From positions 130,243 through 194,242 of the forward strand of contig JALHQH010000009.1 in NCBI GenBank assembly GCA_022842065.1: a DNA stretch of 64,000 nt, read 5' to 3'. Of this stretch, positions 1-8,785 are shown one piece after another. How positions within the stretch are numbered: position 1 is the stretch's first letter; each line of letters opens with the position of its first letter. The notes beneath the pieces are model-generated. The model was not told where the DNA came from, searched no databases, and saw only the letters and a list, made by a program, of their open reading frames with translations. Origin of the DNA: Caldilineaceae bacterium. GTDB taxonomy: Bacteria > Chloroflexota > Anaerolineae > Caldilineales > Caldilineaceae. Position numbers and translations under genes: made by a program.

Positions 1-2
1 TT

Positions 3-308
3 GAAGCTGTGCCAATTGAGCGGTTTGTACCCATTCCTGCTGGCGCGGATGCGCGCCGCCTGGTGATTGGTCGATTTGGCAAGATTGATGTCTACGTGCT
101 TGATCCGTACACGATTGCGTTAAGTAAACTGGATCGAGGCTTCGATTCCGATCTTGAAGACATCTTGTTTTTGATCCGTCGAAATCATATTACCTTTCCA
201 CAGCTTGAACTTATCGTTGTAGACGCTTTAACGCGCGCACACGAATTTGATATGATTGCGGCGGATGTCCGCGCACATCTACAGACTGTATGTACTATGC
301 TCGACTAA
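3..308 (+). CDS. 3' end of a nucleotidyltransferase-like protein (partial)
   Basis: The reading frame is open from the left edge of the window (it can be read from base 3) and stops at 306-308, so the 5' part is missing. About 100 residues are visible. The stretch with DVYVLDPYTIALSKLDRG followed by an acidic helix resembles the C-terminal half of DUF6036/AbiEii-like nucleotidyltransferase proteins, which are often antitoxin- or toxin-like partners. No catalytic GS motif is visible because it would lie upstream. It ends 40 bases before the next gene on the same strand. The family call is from memory of the pattern and is weak; function is not established. Confidence 0.5.
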   Translation, partial: EAVPIERFVPIPAGADARRLVIGRFGKIDVYVLDPYTIALSKLDRGFDSDLEDILFLIRRNHITFPQLELIVVDALTRAHEFDMIAADVRAHLQTVCTMLD

Positions 309-348
309 CCCCTATTACTGAACCTTCACCAATCACAAGGAGCAACCA

Positions 349-1347
349 ATGCAAGCCACTGCGCTGATCTGCACTGCGGAGCAACACTTTTCGCTCGAAA
401 CTTTTCCGGTGCCCCCCATCACCGCTAATCAAATCCGCACCCGCACCCTCTATTCGGGCGTCAGCGTCGGCACTGAGTTTGCGGTGATTCGGGGCAAGCT
501 GGACTGGGGGCCTTTTCCCGTCTGCACCGGCTATCAGGCGGTGGGTGTTGTGGACGAGGTTGGCAGTGAGGTGAGCCGCTTTCAGGTCGGTGATACCGTC
601 TACTATCGGCGCAATTTTATGGCGATGCAACTGGGCGACGCCAAGATCAACACCTGCGCCGGCACCCACACTTCGGTCGCGATCATTGAGTCCGACGCCG
701 AAGTCGAGATCCTGCCGCCCGGCGTTGATCCCGCCACCGGCTCCATGTTTGTGATGCCGTCGGTGGGTTATAACGCGGTTGATATGGCGGGGGTGAGGAT
801 GGGCGATGTGGTGGCGGTGCATGGCGTTGGGTTGATCGGGCTGGGTGCCCTGGTGGCGGCGCGACTGCGTGGGGCGATCACGATTGCGATTGACCTAGAC
901 GAAGGGCGGCTAGCATTGGCGCGGTCGATGGGGGCTGACCATACGCTCAACAGCGGTGATGGCGATCTGACCAAACGTGTCCAGGCGATCAAAACCGGTG
1001 GGGCTGATGTCGTCTTTGAAGCCACTGGCATTCCGGCCTGTCTTGATCCCGCGTTTGCCCTCTGCCGGCTACATGGCAAATTTGTCTTCTTGGGCAACTA
1101 TGGCAACGCGCCCATCTCCTTCCACTTTCTCGTGCCTCACGGCAAACAGCTCACCGCTTTTTTCCCCTGCAATGATGGGTTGGCCCCTTGTCGTGACGCT
1201 GTCCTACGCAACATCGGCAGCGGTGCGATCCCCTGGGCGAAGACGATTACCCACCGCATCACTGCCGCTGAAGCGCCCGCCCTGTATGAAGCGATCAACC
1301 GCAATGCCATCCCCGAGATGATGGGCGCGGTCATTCAGTGGGGATAA
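349..1347 (+). CDS. MDR-family NAD-dependent dehydrogenase (zinc-alcohol-dehydrogenase-like)
   Basis: A 332-residue medium-chain dehydrogenase. The N-terminal GroES-like part carries SGVSVGTE where classical zinc alcohol dehydrogenases have the GxCGTD catalytic-zinc cysteine, as in the bacteriochlorophyllide-dehydrogenase-like subgroup, so the catalytic zinc site is probably absent or altered. The Rossmann motif HGVGLIGLG begins near residue 157 and is followed by an acidic residue (AIDLDEGR), which favours NAD(H) over NADP(H). The start is supported by AAGGAG ending six bases before the ATG. It lies 40 bases before an epimerase/dehydratase gene on the same strand, so the pair may act on the same sugar or polyol. 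Substrate unknown. Confidence 0.85.
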   Translation: MQATALICTAEQHFSLETFPVPPITANQIRTRTLYSGVSVGTEFAVIRGKLDWGPFPVCTGYQAVGVVDEVGSEVSRFQVGDTVYYRRNFMAMQLGDAKINTCAGTHTSVAIIESDAEVEILPPGVDPATGSMFVMPSVGYNAVDMAGVRMGDVVAVHGVGLIGLGALVAARLRGAITIAIDLDEGRLALARSMGADHTLNSGDGDLTKRVQAIKTGGADVVFEATGIPACLDPAFALCRLHGKFVFLGNYGNAPISFHFLVPHGKQLTAFFPCNDGLAPCRDAVLRNIGSGAIPWAKTITHRITAAEAPALYEAINRNAIPEMMGAVIQWG

Positions 1348-1351
1348 AGCA

Positions 1352-1386
1352 TCTAATCCACGAAGACACACGAAGGCACACGAAAC
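1352..1386. repeat. CACGAAG-rich intergenic repeat
   Basis: Tandem-like copies of a CACGAAG/CACACGAA motif fill the gap between the dehydrogenase and epimerase genes. The same motif family recurs, as inverted arms, at 36467-36529 and 57141-57218, so this is a dispersed repeat and not gene-specific control DNA. Confidence 0.7.
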
Positions 1387-1387
1387 A

Positions 1388-2230
1388 ATGATGAAAACCA
1401 TTTTGATTACGGGCGTTAGCGGCTTTATTGGGCGGGCACTAGCCCAGGCGTTGGCCTCAACCCATCAAGTAATCGGCCTTTCGCGCAAGGCGGTGGCAAT
1501 CCCCGGCGTCACCACGCTTACCGGTGACTTTGCCGAGCCCCATGATCTGACCAAACTCAATGACTACACCATTGAGGTGTTGATCCACCTGGGCGCGGTG
1601 ACCGGTGGTTGCAATGAGGAGGATGGGCTGCGCGTCAATGTGGCCGGCACCCATCACCTACTGCGCTACTTGATTGGCCGTGGCTGTCGCAAATTTGTCT
1701 TGGCTAGTTCGATTGCCGTCGTCGGCTTGCAGTCGATCCACTTTCGCCCCCTGCAACTGCCCATGCCCGACGAACATCCCTGCCTCGACCGTGATGGCTA
1801 TGGCTTCTCCAAATATATGATGGAAGAGATGACCCGCTACCTCGCCCGCCAGAACGACGCACTCGACTTGATCAACCTGCGGCTGGCCAGCATTGTGCCT
1901 GATGACCAACCAGCGAACCTGCGCAGCGCCGGTCCGCTTGGCCCGTGGGCGATTGCCTCGATTACCAAGATGTATCTGAGTGATACCGTCCGTTGTCTGA
2001 CCTTAGCCGCCCAAGCACCCCACAAAGCAGGTGTGCGGATCATGAATGCCGTGGGTACGCAGGCCGCCGTGGCCGATCCCGTACCGATTATCCTGCGTAG
2101 CTGGTATGGCGCAGAGGTTGAACAGTGGGATCTATCGCACTATGAACAATCAGGCCACGAGCGGGATGCCCTGTATGATACGCGGCGCATTGCTGGCGAA
2201 CTGGGCTTTGTGCCGGAACGAAGTTTTTAG
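1388..2230 (+). CDS. NAD-dependent epimerase/dehydratase (extended SDR)
   Basis: A 280-residue extended short-chain dehydrogenase/reductase. TGVSGFIG at residues 8-15 is the GxxGxxG nucleotide-binding motif; ASSIAVVG supplies the catalytic serine strand and YGFSKYMME the YxxxK pair. Such proteins epimerise, dehydrate or reduce nucleotide sugars or free sugar acids in the cytoplasm. Two adjacent ATG codons exist (1388 and 1391); the upstream region is a short repeat rich in CACGAAG units and has no clear ribosome-binding site, so the start is uncertain by one codon. It follows the MDR dehydrogenase and converges on the minus-strand GH3 gene. Substrate not determinable. Confidence 0.82.
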   Translation: MMKTILITGVSGFIGRALAQALASTHQVIGLSRKAVAIPGVTTLTGDFAEPHDLTKLNDYTIEVLIHLGAVTGGCNEEDGLRVNVAGTHHLLRYLIGRGCRKFVLASSIAVVGLQSIHFRPLQLPMPDEHPCLDRDGYGFSKYMMEEMTRYLARQNDALDLINLRLASIVPDDQPANLRSAGPLGPWAIASITKMYLSDTVRCLTLAAQAPHKAGVRIMNAVGTQAAVADPVPIILRSWYGAEVEQWDLSHYEQSGHERDALYDTRRIAGELGFVPERSF

Positions 2231-2271
2231 CGGGGAAAATAGGCCGCGGATAAACGCGGCCTATTTTTACA

Positions 2272-4071
2272 TCAGTAGCGCAGTCCAAAGCCGAAGGGAA
2301 ACAGGGGATTCTCCGAGTCGTAGGGAAGATCTTCTTTTTGTTGGCGCACGGCCGCCATCGATGAGGGCAATTCAAAGGGCAACTTGCCGGTGGGGGCAAA
2401 GTTGCCAAAGATGACATCGAGCACGGCCTCGTCGCTGGCGCCAAAGTTGGCCAGCAGGGCGGCGCTCTGCTCGGCAATTTCGGGGATCACCGCCGGGCGA
2501 TCCAGGTAGATGTCCACAACCGTCGGTACTTGGGCGAGGATCGCCAGAATGCGACTTTTCTCCGGCTCCTTAAAATCCAGATCACCGGCATGAAATAGTG
2601 CTTCTAGAAAGTCACCGCCGGTGCGCGGTTGCCACGGACAGGTGAGCCGCAGAATCGCCAGATCGGCCTCGGCCACCGTTTCGACGACATCGCCATAGTG
2701 GGCCGCCACCGCTGGGTTGATCTTTTCGATGTAGATCTTAGGCCGACCGGTGAGGGGCAAGACGGGAGCCGCCGCGGCCAATCCATTCTTCAGCAGCACC
2801 ACCGCTTTGCGCTGGGCCAATGCCCCGGCCGCCCGAAATTCTGGCTTGCCTACCGTCGCCAACGATTGCTCCAGATCCAGATAGGGATTGTCGAACAGCC
2901 CCAAGCGGAATTTTTCGCGCAACAACCGCCGTACCGATTCGTCGATCCGCGCCTCGCTGAGCTGGCCGCTCTGCACCAGTTCGATGATCAATTCGGGGCA
3001 ATCTTCGCCACCAAATTGGTCAACCCCGGCATCAATGATCTTTTTCACCCGCCCCAGCAGGCTGAGCTCCTCAACGCCCCAGGCCCGCGCAAACATCGTG
3101 CGCCCCATGATCTCGCGATCGGTCACCAGCCCCCAATCACTACAGACGACACCCTCAAAGCCATAGTGATCGCGCAACAGATCGGTGATCACCCCCTTGC
3201 TAAAGCCAAAACCGACTTCCTCATATTTGGTCCCAATCGGCATCCCATAATAGGGCATGATCTGCGCGGTGCCGGCGGCAAAGGCGGCTTCAAAGGGAAT
3301 CAGGTGGTAGTCAAAGTTGTCGCCAGGATAGACCTGTTCGCGACCATAGGGGAAGTGGGCATCTTCGCCGTCCATTTGCGGCCCGCCGCCGGGGAAATGT
3401 TTGGTCATACAGGCGACGCTTTGCTTGCCCAGCGTTGCGCCTTGAAAGCCCCGAATATAAGCAGCAGTCAGGCGCGCACTGAGGTGGGCATCCTCGCCAA
3501 AGGTGCCATTGTTGCGTGCCCAACGGGGCTCGGTGGCCAGATCGGCCATGGGGTGCAGCGCCACGCGGATGCCGACGGCCACATACTCCTGGCGCGCAAT
3601 ATCGCCAAATTCCTCAACCACCCTTTCCTCGCCAATCGCGGCCAGCCCGTGCTGTTCCGGCCATTGCGAAAAGTTGCTGGCCATAAAGCTGGTCTGCGGG
3701 TTTTCACTAAAGGCGTGGCGCGGGTCGGCGGAGATGGTCACCGGAATGCCGAGCCTACTCTCTTCGGCCACCTTTTGCAGCCGATTGTGCCATTCGACAG
3801 TCTTGGCTGTTTCGGGCAGCGCATGGACATTAAAGTGATTCAGGTGGCGTTGACAAACCGCGTCGACAATCGACCCGCGAAAGGGGCCGGGCGGCGGTTC
3901 CAGCGTGCCATCCGGGTTAACTGCCGCAATGTTATGAAACATCAACCCCGCCTTCTCCGCCAGCGTCATCTGGCCAAGCAGATCCTCGACCCGTTCTTCG
4001 ATGGGACGGGTGGGATCTTCATACGGGTCAAGCCGACCATTCTTGTTGAGATCGCGAAAAGTCGTGTCCAT
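2272..4071 (-). CDS. Glycoside hydrolase family 3 (beta-glycosidase-like)
   Basis: A 599-residue GH3 enzyme, predicted to hydrolyse beta-linked glucosides, xylosides or related sugars. The TIM-barrel domain begins with a DLxGQMTLAEKAGLMF segment; KHFPGGGPQ is the KH-containing substrate loop; VVCSDWG places the nucleophile at Asp312. A second alpha/beta domain follows and the protein ends at FPFGFGLRY, so the fibronectin-III tail of larger GH3 enzymes is absent. The start at 4071 is chosen over an upstream in-frame ATG because GGAGGA lies five bases before it. No signal peptide is visible, so a cytoplasmic enzyme acting on imported oligosaccharides is likely. Exact substrate unknown. Confidence 0.92.
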   Translation of the reverse strand: MDTTFRDLNKNGRLDPYEDPTRPIEERVEDLLGQMTLAEKAGLMFHNIAAVNPDGTLEPPPGPFRGSIVDAVCQRHLNHFNVHALPETAKTVEWHNRLQKVAEESRLGIPVTISADPRHAFSENPQTSFMASNFSQWPEQHGLAAIGEERVVEEFGDIARQEYVAVGIRVALHPMADLATEPRWARNNGTFGEDAHLSARLTAAYIRGFQGATLGKQSVACMTKHFPGGGPQMDGEDAHFPYGREQVYPGDNFDYHLIPFEAAFAAGTAQIMPYYGMPIGTKYEEVGFGFSKGVITDLLRDHYGFEGVVCSDWGLVTDREIMGRTMFARAWGVEELSLLGRVKKIIDAGVDQFGGEDCPELIIELVQSGQLSEARIDESVRRLLREKFRLGLFDNPYLDLEQSLATVGKPEFRAAGALAQRKAVVLLKNGLAAAAPVLPLTGRPKIYIEKINPAVAAHYGDVVETVAEADLAILRLTCPWQPRTGGDFLEALFHAGDLDFKEPEKSRILAILAQVPTVVDIYLDRPAVIPEIAEQSAALLANFGASDEAVLDVIFGNFAPTGKLPFELPSSMAAVRQQKEDLPYDSENPLFPFGFGLRY

Positions 4072-4140
4072 TTTTCCTCCGCATTTTGGTGGTATCGTGC
4101 GACAGGGTAGCAGATTGTGTCTTATCACCTATAAGACATA

Positions 4141-4194
4141 GGGATGCCATCTCGTAGGGGCATGGCATGCCATGCCCCTACGAGATGGCATCCC
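4141..4194. repeat. Perfect 54-bp palindrome
   Basis: Two 27-base arms form a perfect inverted repeat with no loop, beginning GGGATGCCAT and ending ATGGCATCCC. It lies between the start of the GH3 gene and the end of the aminotransferase gene, both on the minus strand. It could fold as a terminator-like cruciform but has no following T-tract on the minus strand. It fits the dispersed palindromic elements elsewhere in this window. Confidence 0.85.
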
Positions 4195-4203
4195 GATCTT
4201 AAT

Positions 4204-5370
4204 CTACCCCTTCATCCGCTTCATGCGCTCGCTGGCTTTGTTGAGCGTCTCCAGCTTTTTGGCAAAGGCGAAACGAATGCTACGTTCGCCATAACCCGGC
4301 AACGAATAGAAGCTGGTCCCCGGCACGACGGCCACGCCGACCTCGGTGGTCATCCAGTGGGCAAAGCGTTTGGAATCCCACTGGGCTTGGGGGATGTCGA
4401 GTTGATTGTATTCCGCCATCGTATAGTAAGCGCCTTCGGGCAGAATCGCGGAAAAGCCGACATCTTCCAAAATACCCATGATCGTATCGCGGCGCACATG
4501 GTAGTCACGGGTCATCTCTTCGTAGTAGCTGGCGGGCAGATCGAGGGCCGCGGCGGCCGCATGTTGCAAGGGGGTGGGCGCACAGATCGTCATGTAGTCG
4601 TGAATTTTGCGCACCGTCTGCGCCACCGATGTCGGCGCGATAATATGGCCCAAGCGCCACCCGGTGACCGCAAAGGTCTTGCCAAAGCCGCTGACGGTGA
4701 TCGTACGGTCGCGCAGGGCTTCAATGCCACCGGGGGCTTGATGGACGCGGCCATCGTAGAGAATGCGGTCGTAGATCTCATCGGTGATCAGGATCAAATT
4801 GTGTTTGAGTACCAGCGCCACCAGATCCGCGATCTCTCCTTCATCAAAGACGCGGCCAGTGGGGTTGTGGGGTGTGTTGAAGAGCAGGGCCTTGGTGCGG
4901 GGGGTGATCGCCGCTTCGATCTTCGTCGGATCCAGGCGATAGCCGGGGGCTTCGAGGGCCACCGACACCGGGTTAATCCCCATCATGATCGCGGCGGGGC
5001 GCACATTTTCATGGGCCGGTTCGATCAAGATCGCTTCGTCGCCCGGTTCGAGCACCGCGGTCATCGCGACGGCCAACCCTTCGGTTACGCCGCAGACCAC
5101 GGTGACATTGACATCCGGCTCAACCGTCCAGCCCAGGGTTTTGGTGTAATGGGCGGCTAACTTCTGGCGCAGGGCGGGCACGCCCCAGGTGATCGCGTAT
5201 TGGTTTTGCCCACTGCGAATCGCCTCAATCGCGGCCTCGGTAATCGCCGCGGGTGGGTCAAAATCGGGAAAGCCCTGGCTGAGATTAATCGCCTGATGTT
5301 GGATGGCCAGGCGCGTCATCTCCCGAATGGTCGATTCGCCAAACATAGCCGTTCGTTGCGCGGATTGCAT
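4204..5370 (-). CDS. Class I/II pyridoxal-phosphate aminotransferase
   Basis: A 388-residue fold-type I aminotransferase of the kynurenine/methionine/aromatic group. It has LSQGFPDFDPP near the N-terminus, NPTG, TDEIYD, and the cofactor lysine in SGFGKTF (Lys231), with the substrate-carboxylate arginine in the SIRFAFA region. It transfers an amino group between an amino acid and a 2-oxo acid in the cytosol. The start at 5370 is preferred because AAAGGAA precedes it at normal spacing, whereas the longer frame runs into a short tandem repeat (5401-5430). It lies upstream of GH3 in the same direction, separated by a palindrome, so co-transcription is possible but not shown. Confidence 0.9.
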   Translation of the reverse strand: MQSAQRTAMFGESTIREMTRLAIQHQAINLSQGFPDFDPPAAITEAAIEAIRSGQNQYAITWGVPALRQKLAAHYTKTLGWTVEPDVNVTVVCGVTEGLAVAMTAVLEPGDEAILIEPAHENVRPAAIMMGINPVSVALEAPGYRLDPTKIEAAITPRTKALLFNTPHNPTGRVFDEGEIADLVALVLKHNLILITDEIYDRILYDGRVHQAPGGIEALRDRTITVSGFGKTFAVTGWRLGHIIAPTSVAQTVRKIHDYMTICAPTPLQHAAAAALDLPASYYEEMTRDYHVRRDTIMGILEDVGFSAILPEGAYYTMAEYNQLDIPQAQWDSKRFAHWMTTEVGVAVVPGTSFYSLPGYGERSIRFAFAKKLETLNKASERMKRMKG

Positions 5371-5400
5371 AGAAAAAGTTCCTTTATTAACAGGTGGAAG

Positions 5401-5430
5401 GGTAGATCGGTAAATCGGTAGATCGGTAAG
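5401..5430. repeat. 8-bp tandem repeat, unit GGTARATC
   Basis: Nearly four copies of an eight-base unit (GGTAGATC alternating with GGTAAATC) lie just upstream of the aminotransferase start. This is one of several short tandem arrays in the window with seven- or eight-base units. Confidence 0.75.
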
Positions 5431-5745
5431 TATAGCCATTATGCCGGAAATCGGACTTTCCTAATAATTTTTATAGGGATGGTAGGGGATTACATGCCAT
5501 TTGGTTTATAATCGCAAATACCACGAATCTGTGCTAAAATGGCAACCGCGACGATTGCCAGCCAGAGTTGCCCCGACCCTTTGCCGATGCCGGCGGTTTT
5601 GCCATGGCCGCGCACCCCCTCATATTTTGGATCTGACAAACATGAACTACATCACAGCAGGGCAGCCTCTTTCATCATTGGTATGGAAGCGCTGCGCTCC
5701 TTCATCTTTAATCGCAGCGCGCATGCACGCAAGAAAGGCTACCAA

Positions 5746-6573
5746 ATGAACGTTCACTGGACAGCAGCAGATATTGTCGTCAACGGGGTGCAATTGCACT
5801 ACCAGCGCACGGGGCAAGGCGATAAACCGCCCTTCGTGCTGATTCACGGCTTTTCGGACACGGGGCGGCTCTGGACGCAGACCGCGCGCGATCTAGAGGC
5901 CGACTATGATGTGATCATGCCGGATATGCGCGGGCATGGGGGTTCCACGCGGGTGCAGCTTGGCGACGAGGTGGATATGGCGGCGGATGTGGCGGAGCTG
6001 ATTCGCCAGCTGGGGTTGGATCGCCCGATTGTCGGCGGCCACTCGATGGGCGCGATGGTCACCTATCAACTGGCGTTGCGCTTCCCGACCTTGGTGCGCG
6101 CCTTCTTTCTCGAAGACCCGGCCTGGTGGATCACGCCGCCGGCACGCGTGCCCGGTGTCGAAAATCCGATGGTCACCTGGGCCAAGCGCGTCTCCAGCCA
6201 GCCCCTGGCCGAGTTGCTGGCCGCGTATCACCAGGATCACCCCACCTGGTCCGCAGATCTGATCCAGCTGATGTGTGAATCCAAAACCCAGCTCGACCCC
6301 ACCATCGCCGAGATCATGACGGCGCGGATGCACTCGAAAGAATATGACTGGCAGACCACCCTGCAAACAATCACCCAGCCCATGTTGCTGATGGCCGCCA
6401 ACCCGGCCCTGGGTGGCATCGTCACCCCGGAAATTGTGGCGAAGGTGCGCGAACTGAATCCCAAGGTGCAGATTGCCCAGGTGCCGGATGTGGGGCATCT
6501 GATTCGGTTTGATAATTATGGGGCTTTTCGGGCGGCGTTAGGGGCGTTTTTGCAACAAGTGGGCGCGGCGTGA
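5746..6573 (+). CDS. Alpha/beta hydrolase
   Basis: A 275-residue alpha/beta-fold hydrolase, probably an esterase, lactonase or C-C hydrolase. HGFSDTG is the oxyanion-hole loop, GGHSMGA holds the nucleophile Ser100, PDMRGHGGS is the typical preceding loop, and VGHLIRF gives the general-base His251. No signal peptide is seen, so it is probably cytoplasmic. The frame is open upstream to 5539, but the ATG at 5746 is preferred because AAAGG lies eight bases before it and the conserved domain starts soon after. It is a single gene followed by a strong terminator. Substrate not predictable. Confidence 0.88.
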   Translation: MNVHWTAADIVVNGVQLHYQRTGQGDKPPFVLIHGFSDTGRLWTQTARDLEADYDVIMPDMRGHGGSTRVQLGDEVDMAADVAELIRQLGLDRPIVGGHSMGAMVTYQLALRFPTLVRAFFLEDPAWWITPPARVPGVENPMVTWAKRVSSQPLAELLAAYHQDHPTWSADLIQLMCESKTQLDPTIAEIMTARMHSKEYDWQTTLQTITQPMLLMAANPALGGIVTPEIVAKVRELNPKVQIAQVPDVGHLIRFDNYGAFRAALGAFLQQVGAA

Positions 6574-6598
6574 GGCGTAGCTGGGCTTCGTGGATTAG

Positions 6599-6636
6599 AA
6601 AACCATCAAGTGTCAAGTGGCACTTGATGGTTTTTT
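6599..6636 (+). terminator. Intrinsic terminator of the hydrolase gene
   Basis: Arms 6601-6612 and 6621-6632 (AACCATCAAGTG and its complement) pair around an eight-base loop, extendable by A-T pairs, and the hairpin runs into six T residues. This is a textbook factor-independent terminator 26 bases after the hydrolase stop codon. Confidence 0.9.
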
Positions 6637-6649
6637 GATTGATTCTCCG

Positions 6650-6757
6650 CTACCCAACCCGCTCCCTCTGCCAATCAGCAATGTTGCGCGCTGCGGCGTC
6701 AAAGGCGATGCCCAGTAGAATAATCGGTTTACCGCCGTTGCGGTAGGGCCAGAAGCA
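6650..6757 (-). pseudogene. C-terminal remnant of an AAA/PD-(D/E)XK nuclease-type protein
   Basis: On the minus strand a short open stretch encodes PYRNGGKPIILLGIAFD followed by AAARNIADWQRE and a stop at 6650-6652. This resembles the C-terminal strand and helix of AAA-ATPase/PD-(D/E)XK proteins (DUF1703-like), which end with a GKxIxxLGIxFD..RNI.DW motif. Upstream the frame is closed by a stop inside the adjacent terminator hairpin and there is no start codon, so this is a leftover of about 36 codons. Recognition rests on the motif alone. Confidence 0.5.
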
Positions 6758-6794
6758 AAAAGCAGCCCGACTTTCATCGAAAGTCGGGCTGCTT
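6757..6794 (-). terminator. Intrinsic terminator of the minus-strand ABC operon
   Basis: Sixteen-base arms 6760-6775 and 6779-6794 pair around a three-base loop. Read on the minus strand, the hairpin is followed by a run of T residues. It lies 29 bases after the stop of the last permease gene, so it ends the import operon. Confidence 0.88.
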
Positions 6795-6823
6795 GATCCT
6801 GCGTATGCTGTAATGCGAGCTTG

Positions 6824-7711
6824 CTACCCCTTCAACCCCGTCATCACCACGCCGCGGATCATCAGCCGTTGGGCCAGGAAGAAGACGGTGAGGGTGGGGA
6901 TGACCATGAGGAAGGACATGGCCATCATCAGCGGGATCTGGGTATTATAGAGCTCGCGGAAAAAGCTGACGCCCAGGGCCAGGGTATATTTGTCGGGGTT
7001 GGTCAGGAAGATCAGCGGGCCGTAGAAATCATTCCAGACGCCCTGAAAGGTAAAGACCGCGACGGTGGCTAGTGCCGGTTTACACAGGGGCATCATGATC
7101 TGCCACCAGATGCGCCAGCGATTCGCCCCATCGAGAATCGCCGCTTCTTCCAGTTCAATCGGAATCGTCATAAAGAATTGGCGCAGCAAGAAGATGTTAA
7201 AGGCACCGCCGCCAAAGAAGGCCGGCACCGTTAGCGGATAGAAGCTGTCCAGCCAGCCAATCTTGTTGTAGATAATGTAGAGGGGAATCAGGGTCACCGC
7301 ACCCGGCAACATGATCGACGCCAGCACCAACATAAACCATAGATCGCGCCCTGGAAATTTAATCCGGGCAAAACCATAGGCACAGAGTGAGGCCGCCAGA
7401 ATCGAGCCCAGGGTCACCGTTAGGGTAATCATGACCGTGTTCCAGAGCCAGCGCGGAAAGTTCATCCCATCATAAAACCAGCCGTCGGGAAAATTTTGCC
7501 AACGAAAGGTCTCGGGGATAAAGGTGGGGGGGAAAACATAGACCTCGGCATTTTCCTTCAAGGCCGTGGTAATCAACCAGAAAAGGGGCAACAAAAAGAC
7601 CAGGGCCCCCCCGATCAACAGCGCATAGATCAGGATGATGTAAAGTGTGCGTTGCGGGCGGTCAAGTCGGATATCGCCAAAACTCAGATAGTTTTCCTTG
7701 CCTTCGACCAT
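6824..7711 (-). CDS. Carbohydrate ABC transporter permease, MalG type
   Basis: A 295-residue inner-membrane permease of the CUT1 sugar importer family. Six hydrophobic segments are visible; the EAA loop that contacts the ATPase reads EEAAILDGANRWRIWWQI, and the protein ends with the family-typical RGVVMTGLKG. It is the last gene of a three-gene minus-strand operon, two bases after the MalF-type partner. No ATP-binding gene follows before the terminator, so the system presumably uses a shared MsiK/UgpC-type ATPase encoded elsewhere. Substrate class: oligosaccharide or sugar derivative. Confidence 0.93.
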   Translation of the reverse strand: MVEGKENYLSFGDIRLDRPQRTLYIILIYALLIGGALVFLLPLFWLITTALKENAEVYVFPPTFIPETFRWQNFPDGWFYDGMNFPRWLWNTVMITLTVTLGSILAASLCAYGFARIKFPGRDLWFMLVLASIMLPGAVTLIPLYIIYNKIGWLDSFYPLTVPAFFGGGAFNIFLLRQFFMTIPIELEEAAILDGANRWRIWWQIMMPLCKPALATVAVFTFQGVWNDFYGPLIFLTNPDKYTLALGVSFFRELYNTQIPLMMAMSFLMVIPTLTVFFLAQRLMIRGVVMTGLKG

Positions 7712-7713
7712 CT

Positions 7714-8670
7714 TTACTTGACCTCATTTTCATAGAAGACCCAGAGGGCCGAACTGCGGAAAACTAACAATGTCAGTACCAGGACGATGGCCAGCAAAAA
7801 CCAGGCCATTGCCGCCGCCATGCCCATCTGGGTGAAGCGGAAGGCCCGTTCGTAGACCATCAGGCTATAGAAGTAGGTGGAAAAGAGCGGCCCGCCTTGG
7901 GTGAGGACAAACGCTTCGGTGAAATATTGGAAGGCCCCAATCAACCCCATCACCAAGTTAAAAAAGATTGTGGGTGTCATCAGCGGCAAGGTGATAAACC
8001 GAAAAAGCTGCCGGCTATTCGCGCCATCAATCTTGGCCGCTTCATAGAAGGATTCGGGAATGCCCTGTAAGCCGGCCAGGTAGACCACCATCCCGCCGCC
8101 GACGCTCCACAGGCTGACCAGGACCAGCGACGCCAATGCCGAGTCCGGTTCACCCAAAAAGCGCGAGGTGGGCAGGCCGACTCCCTTCAACATCGCGTTG
8201 AGCAAGCCATAATCGGGGTTCAACAGCCAGCCCCAGAGCACTGCACTAGCCACCGCCGGCACAATCGTTGGGATATAGAAGGTGGTGCGAAAAAAGTGCA
8301 TCCCGCGCACCCGCTGATTCAAGAGCAAGGCCAACAGGAACGCGCCCAAAATTCCCAACGGCACCGCGGTTAGCGCATAGGTGAAAGTCACCTGCACCGC
8401 CTGCCAGAAATTGGGCTCTTTGGTGAACATGTTGACATAGTTGCGCACGCCGATCCACTCGGGCGCCCGCAAGATCGGGTATTTGGTAAAACTAATATAA
8501 AACGAAGCAATCATCGGGCCGATGGTAAAGAACAACAGGCCGAGCACAACCGGCATGATAAACAGATAGCCCTCAATCGTGTCCCGTCCACGCTTCGTCG
8601 CGACAAAGCGCGTCAAAAAGGACTTTTCTGTTTTTAAGGGGCGCGATGATGTATGGGTCGCAACGGCCAT
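7714..8670 (-). CDS. Carbohydrate ABC transporter permease, MalF type
   Basis: A 318-residue permease with six predicted membrane helices and the EAA loop YEAAKIDGANSRQLFRFI. It pairs with the following MalG-type subunit in a CUT1 importer. The start at 8670 is chosen because GGAGG lies eight bases upstream; a longer frame exists only because the adjacent tandem repeat (ISLSR units) happens to be open. The gene is separated from the binding-protein gene by a repeat-filled gap, which could lower permease expression relative to the binding protein. Confidence 0.92.
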   Translation of the reverse strand: MAVATHTSSRPLKTEKSFLTRFVATKRGRDTIEGYLFIMPVVLGLLFFTIGPMIASFYISFTKYPILRAPEWIGVRNYVNMFTKEPNFWQAVQVTFTYALTAVPLGILGAFLLALLLNQRVRGMHFFRTTFYIPTIVPAVASAVLWGWLLNPDYGLLNAMLKGVGLPTSRFLGEPDSALASLVLVSLWSVGGGMVVYLAGLQGIPESFYEAAKIDGANSRQLFRFITLPLMTPTIFFNLVMGLIGAFQYFTEAFVLTQGGPLFSTYFYSLMVYERAFRFTQMGMAAAMAWFLLAIVLVLTLLVFRSSALWVFYENEVK

Positions 8671-8692
8671 GTGGCCAACCTCCAGGGCGAAT

Positions 8693-8785
8693 GACAGGGA
8701 GATACGAGACAAGGAGATACGAGACAGGGAGATACGAGACACGAGAAATTAGATTACTCCGTATCTCGTATCTCGTATCTATATA
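8693..8785. repeat. Short tandem repeats GAGATACGAGACA and GTATCTC
   Basis: Three to four imperfect units containing GAGATACGAGACA (8693-8746) are followed by GTATCTC units (8761-8782) that are complementary to them, so the RNA could fold. The array lies between the binding-protein gene and the first permease gene of the operon. Related GAGACAC units occur in-frame inside the synthetase gene at 20204-20264. Confidence 0.8.

Noticed and set aside
2629..4110. Long plus-strand frame opposite the GH3 gene
   Set aside because: Its residues show no domain character and it exactly overlaps the well-supported GH3 gene on the other strand.
8671..8742. N-terminal extension of the MalF-type permease made of ISLSR units
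   Set aside because: It translates a tandem repeat, and the ATG at 8670 has a good ribosome-binding site.
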